Below are positions 13,692 through 17,485 of a DNA stretch of 17,485 nt, piece by piece. Position numbers and translations under genes: made by a program. The notes below the pieces were generated by a model. It had not been told where the DNA came from and did not search any database. It saw only the letters and a list, made by a program, of their open reading frames with translations. This DNA comes from Candidatus Thorarchaeota archaeon (GTDB lineage: Archaea > Asgardarchaeota > Thorarchaeia > Thorarchaeales > Thorarchaeaceae). Every line of letters begins with the position of its first letter. The stretch's first letter is position 1. Location: assembly GCA_004524595.1 (NCBI GenBank), contig SDOA01000089.1, positions 1-17,485 of the forward strand. The letters run 5' to 3'.

Positions 13692-14951
13692 ATGAGGTTC
13701 AATCTACAATATGGTGATGGTTCACTCCCCCTAGAGATTGATAATAGAGCGAAGGTGGAAACCATTCGACCTGTGACTATTGTTGATATTCCTAACAGGG
13801 ACATGATTCTTAATTCTCTTGAAAAACCAGAAACCACTGCATCTCTCTCTAAACTCGCAACAAAAGCTCAATCTGCTATAGTCGTAATAAATGGTGAGAT
13901 GGATAGTGGAATCACAGCGACTCTCTTAGAGGTCCTCTTAGATTTTCTTAGAACTCAAATTCTACGTCCTGAGAATATTGCTATTCTCTGCCACGAACTG
14001 TCTGATACCTCCAAACAACGATCAAGACTTGTTGATTTGCTAAAATCTCTAGTTGATCTTGGCCATCCCCTTCTTCCTCATGACCCAACCTCCTCAGAGA
14101 CCCTGCATTTTGTAGGTGATACTCCAACCTATTGTACTCCTGTTTCTGTAAACAAAGCCTATTCAGCGGCTGAGCTAAAGATTGGTGTTGGCATACTTCG
14201 TGCAGATGTTTTTGTTGGTGCAACAGGAGGACGAATGTCCGTTGTCCCTTGGGCCGCGGGGATTAAAAGTATTGAGCGAAATTCAAAGCTTAGAGCGATT
14301 CATCCCGTTGGACCTTACATGATTGAGAGTGCAACTTGCATAGATCTTGAAGAGGCCTCTAGGTTAGCTGGACTGGATTATATTTTGAACGCAATTCCTG
14401 ATTGCAAAGACCACATAGCACACATTGCTGCAGGTGCGCCTTTCCAATCATGGAGAGATAGTCTTGGTACTGTCCAAAAAGTGACTGAGGCACCAATTCA
14501 GTATAAAGCAGACATTACAATCACAAGTGCAGGCGGCTCAAATCATGATAAGACTCTCTTTGTTGCGATTGATAGTCTCTATTCTGCATCTCAAGCTACT
14601 GAGCAAGGTGGGGTGATTATCTTAGTAGCTGAATGTCCCAACGGAGTCGGACCAGCTGGATTTCTACGAGGTATTTCTGAATGTAAATCAGAATCCGAGG
14701 TTGCTCTTCTATCTGAAACTGGCTTTGAGCTGGGAATGGAAAAGGCTCGGCTCTTTTGGAATGTTTTGGCCTCAAGAAAAATCATACTCTGTAGCAGACT
14801 AAGAGAGTCTATGGTCTCTGAGCGTCTCCATTGTCTTGCTGTACGAGATCCTCAGGAAGGACTAGACCTTGCACGTAGTCTTATGGTATCTAGTCCACGA
14901 ATTGCCATAATCCCTCAAGGTATGAGAACAATCCCCTATTTGAAAACTTGA
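13692..14951 (+). CDS. LarA/DUF2088-family protein with altered active-site residues, 419 aa
   Basis: Two-domain protein of the lactate-racemase LarA superfamily. The N-terminal domain is recognised by LPHDPTSSETLHFVG, TPVSVNKAYSAAELKIGVG and GATGGRMSVVPWAAGIKSI. The C-terminal domain is recognised by ADITITSAGGSNHDKTLF and GGVIILVAECPNGVGPAGF. In LarA the nickel-pincer cofactor is held by a Lys in a GG(A/R)K segment and a His in a preceding PHxxAGxSGG segment. Here the first reads GGRMS (Lys replaced by Met182) and the second reads RADVFVGATGG (no His). The usual ATGTHRP motif is not evident near ILCHELSDTSK. It is thus unlikely to be a lactate racemase; no larB, larC or larE is nearby. Substrate or binding role unknown. 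Divergent from the VTT pair. Confidence 0.8.
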   Translation: MRFNLQYGDGSLPLEIDNRAKVETIRPVTIVDIPNRDMILNSLEKPETTASLSKLATKAQSAIVVINGEMDSGITATLLEVLLDFLRTQILRPENIAILCHELSDTSKQRSRLVDLLKSLVDLGHPLLPHDPTSSETLHFVGDTPTYCTPVSVNKAYSAAELKIGVGILRADVFVGATGGRMSVVPWAAGIKSIERNSKLRAIHPVGPYMIESATCIDLEEASRLAGLDYILNAIPDCKDHIAHIAAGAPFQSWRDSLGTVQKVTEAPIQYKADITITSAGGSNHDKTLFVAIDSLYSASQATEQGGVIILVAECPNGVGPAGFLRGISECKSESEVALLSETGFELGMEKARLFWNVLASRKIILCSRLRESMVSERLHCLAVRDPQEGLDLARSLMVSSPRIAIIPQGMRTIPYLKT

Positions 14952-14957
14952 TGTAGA

Positions 14958-15263
14958 TTATTTCTTGCCATCAAAAAGAGCATCTACTGCATCAATTGCT
15001 CCCCGTGCCTCTTCCTTAGTGAAGTCACCTAGCCTGCCTGCTTTCGCAATTTGAATCGTTACTAAAGCTTGATCGTCACGTGGTTGCATCTCCCAAGAAA
15101 TATCAAAACCTGGTTGTTCTGACACGAACTGCTTTAACATGTCAAGCCACGCCTCTTTTACGTCGTCAATGGTGATGTAAATGAATTCAATCAATGGTAG
15201 AGTAATATCTACTTTGAGTACTCCTCCATCAATTATTGAATAATTTTCGATGTTCCATGGCAT
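14958..15263 (-). CDS. Small protein of unknown function, 101 aa
   Basis: Compact alpha/beta pattern: strand-like VLKVDITLPLIEFIYITI, a helix (VKEAWLDMLKQFVSEQ), a strand-rich ISWEMQPRDDQALVTIQIA and a C-terminal helix TKEEARGAIDAVDALF. No cysteine or metal motif and no membrane segment are present, so it is cytoplasmic. The fold might be ferredoxin-like, but I cannot name a family. GTGAGG lies about 7 nt before the ATG, supporting the start. It is convergent with the LarA-like gene, with 6 bp between stops, and lies upstream of nothing on its strand that it clearly shares a unit with. Confidence 0.6.
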   Translation of the reverse strand: MPWNIENYSIIDGGVLKVDITLPLIEFIYITIDDVKEAWLDMLKQFVSEQPGFDISWEMQPRDDQALVTIQIAKAGRLGDFTKEEARGAIDAVDALFDGKK

Positions 15264-15337
15264 GACTATGCCTCACTCTTCAATCATTATGTCGGGTACA
15301 TAAGTGTTCTTGGCTTGAGATGTATTCTTAAAGCAGT

Positions 15338-17485
15338 TTATTCTTCCTTCTCTTTTTCTTTGGTCAATAAATCTTCTACATCTTTGACAAATTCCTCTAA
15401 TGGGTCTACCATCTTTTTTGGAGGTTTAGGTTTTTCTTCTTTCACCACAGGTTCATCAGGTTCTTCTGGTTCTTGTTGTTCTTCTCCAACAATCTCCTCC
15501 TCAACTGGTTCAGGTTCTTCTGGGATCTTTTCTATTTCCTCCATTAATTCAGGTGGAAGTGGAATTGTTATTCCCTCTGAATCGCTGTCAGCAAGTCCCA
15601 TCCCCTGTCTTTGTAATATGGTCTGTATACTAACTGGAACTATCATGCCTTTCTCTTGGAGCTGCAACAACCTATCTAGAATCTCTGCCTCTGACTTGTC
15701 AAACATTTCAGCAAGCGGTTTCAGAAGGTCTCTCAGATAGAACTCTCCTCTGTCGTCTCTGACCGCTCCAATATAATCAAGGATTCTTGCATTGGTCTTA
15801 CTGACTTTTTGCGTGGGACCAAATCTGTGGGGGAGCAACCATGAATAGTTGAATGCTGAATTGAGAGTTGATACTACCCATTCTGGATCAAAACAATCAA
15901 TCAGACCCGTCCACCCTTCGAGGTCCTGGTCATATTGATTTTCAAAGAGTTCCACAAAGAACTGCAATCTCTCACGCAATAATGGAGTCATCTCTCCTTC
16001 TAGAATGAGGATACCAATAATGAACTCCCCACTATAGCTGTTAAGTCGTAGTCCATGGTATTGGATCTCTTCGAGCGTGCCTCTCACACCATCGCCCTTA
16101 ATCTCTCCATAGACACTTGTAATAGCAGCAATGAACCCACTTATCAGATCCGGCTGGATTCTTTCATCAGTAAAGGGATGGTAGAATACACAAGTACCTC
16201 TATCAAGATAAATTGCCATGAAGTGTCGAAGCGATTCAAGATCTTCGAACATCTCAAGTTGGTTTTCTAGAGATGCCCTTACAGCTCTTTTTCTAGGTTT
16301 CACACTTCTATTATACCCTGCTGCAATAATCGCAAGGACAGCAATAGAGATGATGATCAACCTCCCAATATTTGAAAAGAAGAAGAAAGATATTACAAGA
16401 AGTATCGGATTCGTTCCCACAAATACATCTAGTGATAGATAAGTTGTCCATTTATCTCTACTACCTCGGAAATCAGCCTCAACCTCGATTCTATCAATGG
16501 TACCTGCTGGAATCTGGAATCCCCAGCTTGCGACACCAGCATCATTTGTTGTATCATATTGAGTCGGACTGTTTCGTATCTCTATTGTTCCATTGGTGTA
16601 GTATATCGTTACAATGAAGTAGATGTTGACATTTGTCACTGGAAGGTCGGAGTTGTTATAACGCAATGTAGCAATTATTGAGAGTAACTGTCCCTGAACA
16701 CTCGGATCTCCTTCAGTTGTCAGGGATAGATAGACTGCTGCTTTGGGAAGTACAGTCAAAGATGAAGCAGTGGTAGCATCATTGCAGAAGAGGGCATTGG
16801 CGCTAACACTGATTGTGTATTCTCCCGGATTGACGTTAAGAACTATCTCAACAACATAAACGCCTTCTGAATATTCAAGTACATACTCAACTCCATCAAG
16901 TGTTATTGTGACCGTTGCACCTTCAATTGGTGTGTCATAAAATGCGTCTGTATACGTCACTGTAACTGCCAGATTCCATTGTTCATATTCTGACTCTAGA
17001 AAGTCGATATCAATCTCAGTAGTTGCAGAAATTGTTAGGTCGAGGAATATTGAGCTTGCTTGAAAACCAGTTCTCACCATTGTAACATTCACTTGATGGA
17101 TTCCTTGTATCTCTGCAGGGTCAATTATTATCGAATATACTCCATCTCCAACAAATGACATTGGAAAGCTTGTACTAAAGACAGAAACTGTTACAGTTGC
17201 ATCATTGATGAAGGCACCACTTGAGTCCCTGATAGTAACAGAGAGTGGGACATTTGTTGTATAATCTGTTGATGTAGCATCTCCTGCCCACGAATTAGAA
17301 ACCGATGGTATGTCTTCCACTACTATCAGTGTTTGAATCTCCTGAACTAGACTGTAACCAGTCGCGCTTGCCCGTACTGTGACTGTTGTAATTCCAAAAT
17401 AATCACTACCATCAAGTATGAGTTCCCATACACCTAATCCAGAATTATATGTGAAATTCACTAACGGATGACCACTAAATGTAGC
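15338..17485 (-). CDS. Large membrane-anchored protein: Ig-like repeats, TM, longin-like domain, winged helix, acidic tail (N-terminus outside window)
   Basis: The frame is open to the right edge, so the N-terminus and probable signal peptide are missing. Counting from GTG 17461: residues 1 to about 345 are at least three beta-sandwich repeats of about 100 aa (TVTVSVFSTSFPMSFVGDGV, EGATVTITLDGVEYVLEYSE, PSVQGQLLSIIATLRYNNSD) of the Ig-like/Big surface type. About 350-382 is one transmembrane segment, or a hairpin, followed by KPRKR. About 408-515 reads like a longin domain: strand IYLDRGTCVFYHPF, helix DLISGFIAAITSVYGEI, strands LRLNSYSG and FIIGILILEGE, helix LLRERLQFFVELFENQY. About 552-607 looks like a winged helix (AEILDRLLQLQEKGMIVP). 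From about 630 the tail is Glu/Pro rich and ends in Lys/Glu repeats. Ectodomain outside, sensor or docking domain inside. The longin call is by pattern only. Confidence 0.8.
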   Translation of the reverse strand, partial: ATFSGHPLVNFTYNSGLGVWELILDGSDYFGITTVTVRASATGYSLVQEIQTLIVVEDIPSVSNSWAGDATSTDYTTNVPLSVTIRDSSGAFINDATVTVSVFSTSFPMSFVGDGVYSIIIDPAEIQGIHQVNVTMVRTGFQASSIFLDLTISATTEIDIDFLESEYEQWNLAVTVTYTDAFYDTPIEGATVTITLDGVEYVLEYSEGVYVVEIVLNVNPGEYTISVSANALFCNDATTASSLTVLPKAAVYLSLTTEGDPSVQGQLLSIIATLRYNNSDLPVTNVNIYFIVTIYYTNGTIEIRNSPTQYDTTNDAGVASWGFQIPAGTIDRIEVEADFRGSRDKWTTYLSLDVFVGTNPILLVISFFFFSNIGRLIIISIAVLAIIAAGYNRSVKPRKRAVRASLENQLEMFEDLESLRHFMAIYLDRGTCVFYHPFTDERIQPDLISGFIAAITSVYGEIKGDGVRGTLEEIQYHGLRLNSYSGEFIIGILILEGEMTPLLRERLQFFVELFENQYDQDLEGWTGLIDCFDPEWVVSTLNSAFNYSWLLPHRFGPTQKVSKTNARILDYIGAVRDDRGEFYLRDLLKPLAEMFDKSEAEILDRLLQLQEKGMIVPVSIQTILQRQGMGLADSDSEGITIPLPPELMEEIEKIPEEPEPVEEEIVGEEQQEPEEPDEPVVKEEKPKPPKKMVDPLEEFVKDVEDLLTKEKEKEE

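Noticed and set aside
15400..15560. Low-complexity repeats as a tandem repeat or CRISPR-like array
   Set aside because: Repeats of TTCTTC type are codons for a Glu/Pro-rich protein tail, not regular direct repeats with spacers. No CRISPR array is present in the window.
15315..15740. Plus-strand Ser/Gly-rich open frame opposite the large receptor-like gene
   Set aside because: It is the antisense of the Glu/Pro-rich tail (GAA/GAG codons read as Ser/Phe-rich repeats); the minus-strand frame has clear domain structure.

Overview
The window reads as chromosomal DNA of an archaeon, most likely an Asgard archaeon (Thorarchaeota- or Lokiarchaeota-like). This placement is inference. Reasons: (i) a thiolase fused by a 4-nt ATGA overlap to a DUF35 Zn-ribbon/OB-fold gene, a typical archaeal pair; (ii) TATA-like elements about 25 nt before expected transcript starts, with no clear bacterial -35/-10 boxes; (iii) Shine-Dalgarno sequences of the GGAGGTG type used with TTG, ATG and apparently CTG starts; (iv) a membrane-anchored protein with Ig-like ectodomain repeats and a cytoplasmic segment that reads like a longin domain, a fold enriched in Asgard genomes; (v) two tandem VTT/DedA membrane proteins. 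No phage, transposon, CRISPR, rRNA or tRNA gene was seen.

Layout. 1-807 (+): 3' part of a von Willebrand factor A protein with an acidic tail, closed by a hairpin plus U-tract. 909-1532 (+): HEAT-like repeat protein. 1533-1931: a gene-free stretch with several nested inverted repeats, a candidate structured RNA locus. 1932-2387 (+): OsmC-family protein. 2415-4499 (-): a Zn-ribbon protein, a small beta-rich protein, a gamma-carbonic-anhydrase-like hexapeptide protein and a class I methyltransferase; the last two are in one tight unit. 4567-5349 (+): four-pass membrane protein, divergent from the methyltransferase. 5359-7955 (-): a likely operon of nitroreductase, a two-cysteine protein and an isopropylmalate/homocitrate-synthase-family enzyme. 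8087-9289 (-): acyl-CoA dehydrogenase with its own hairpin terminator. It is divergent from thiolase-DUF35 (9450-11008, +) across about 160 bp holding a dyad-covered TATA box. 11081-12094 (+): unknown protein with a HEGDYE motif. 12096-13582 (-): two VTT-domain paralogues in tandem, the second apparently starting at CTG. 13692-14951 (+): divergent LarA-family protein that lacks expected active-site residues. 14958-15263 (-): small unknown protein. 15338-17485 (-): large receptor-like protein that continues past the window.

The metabolic core (acyl-CoA dehydrogenase, thiolase with DUF35, a HMGL-like acyl-CoA condensing enzyme, a flavin nitroreductase) suggests acyl-CoA or fatty-acid turnover feeding carboxylic-acid synthesis. 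The pieces most worth a second look are the Ig/longin receptor-like protein, the structured intergenic region, the CTG start, and the LarA relative with altered active-site positions.
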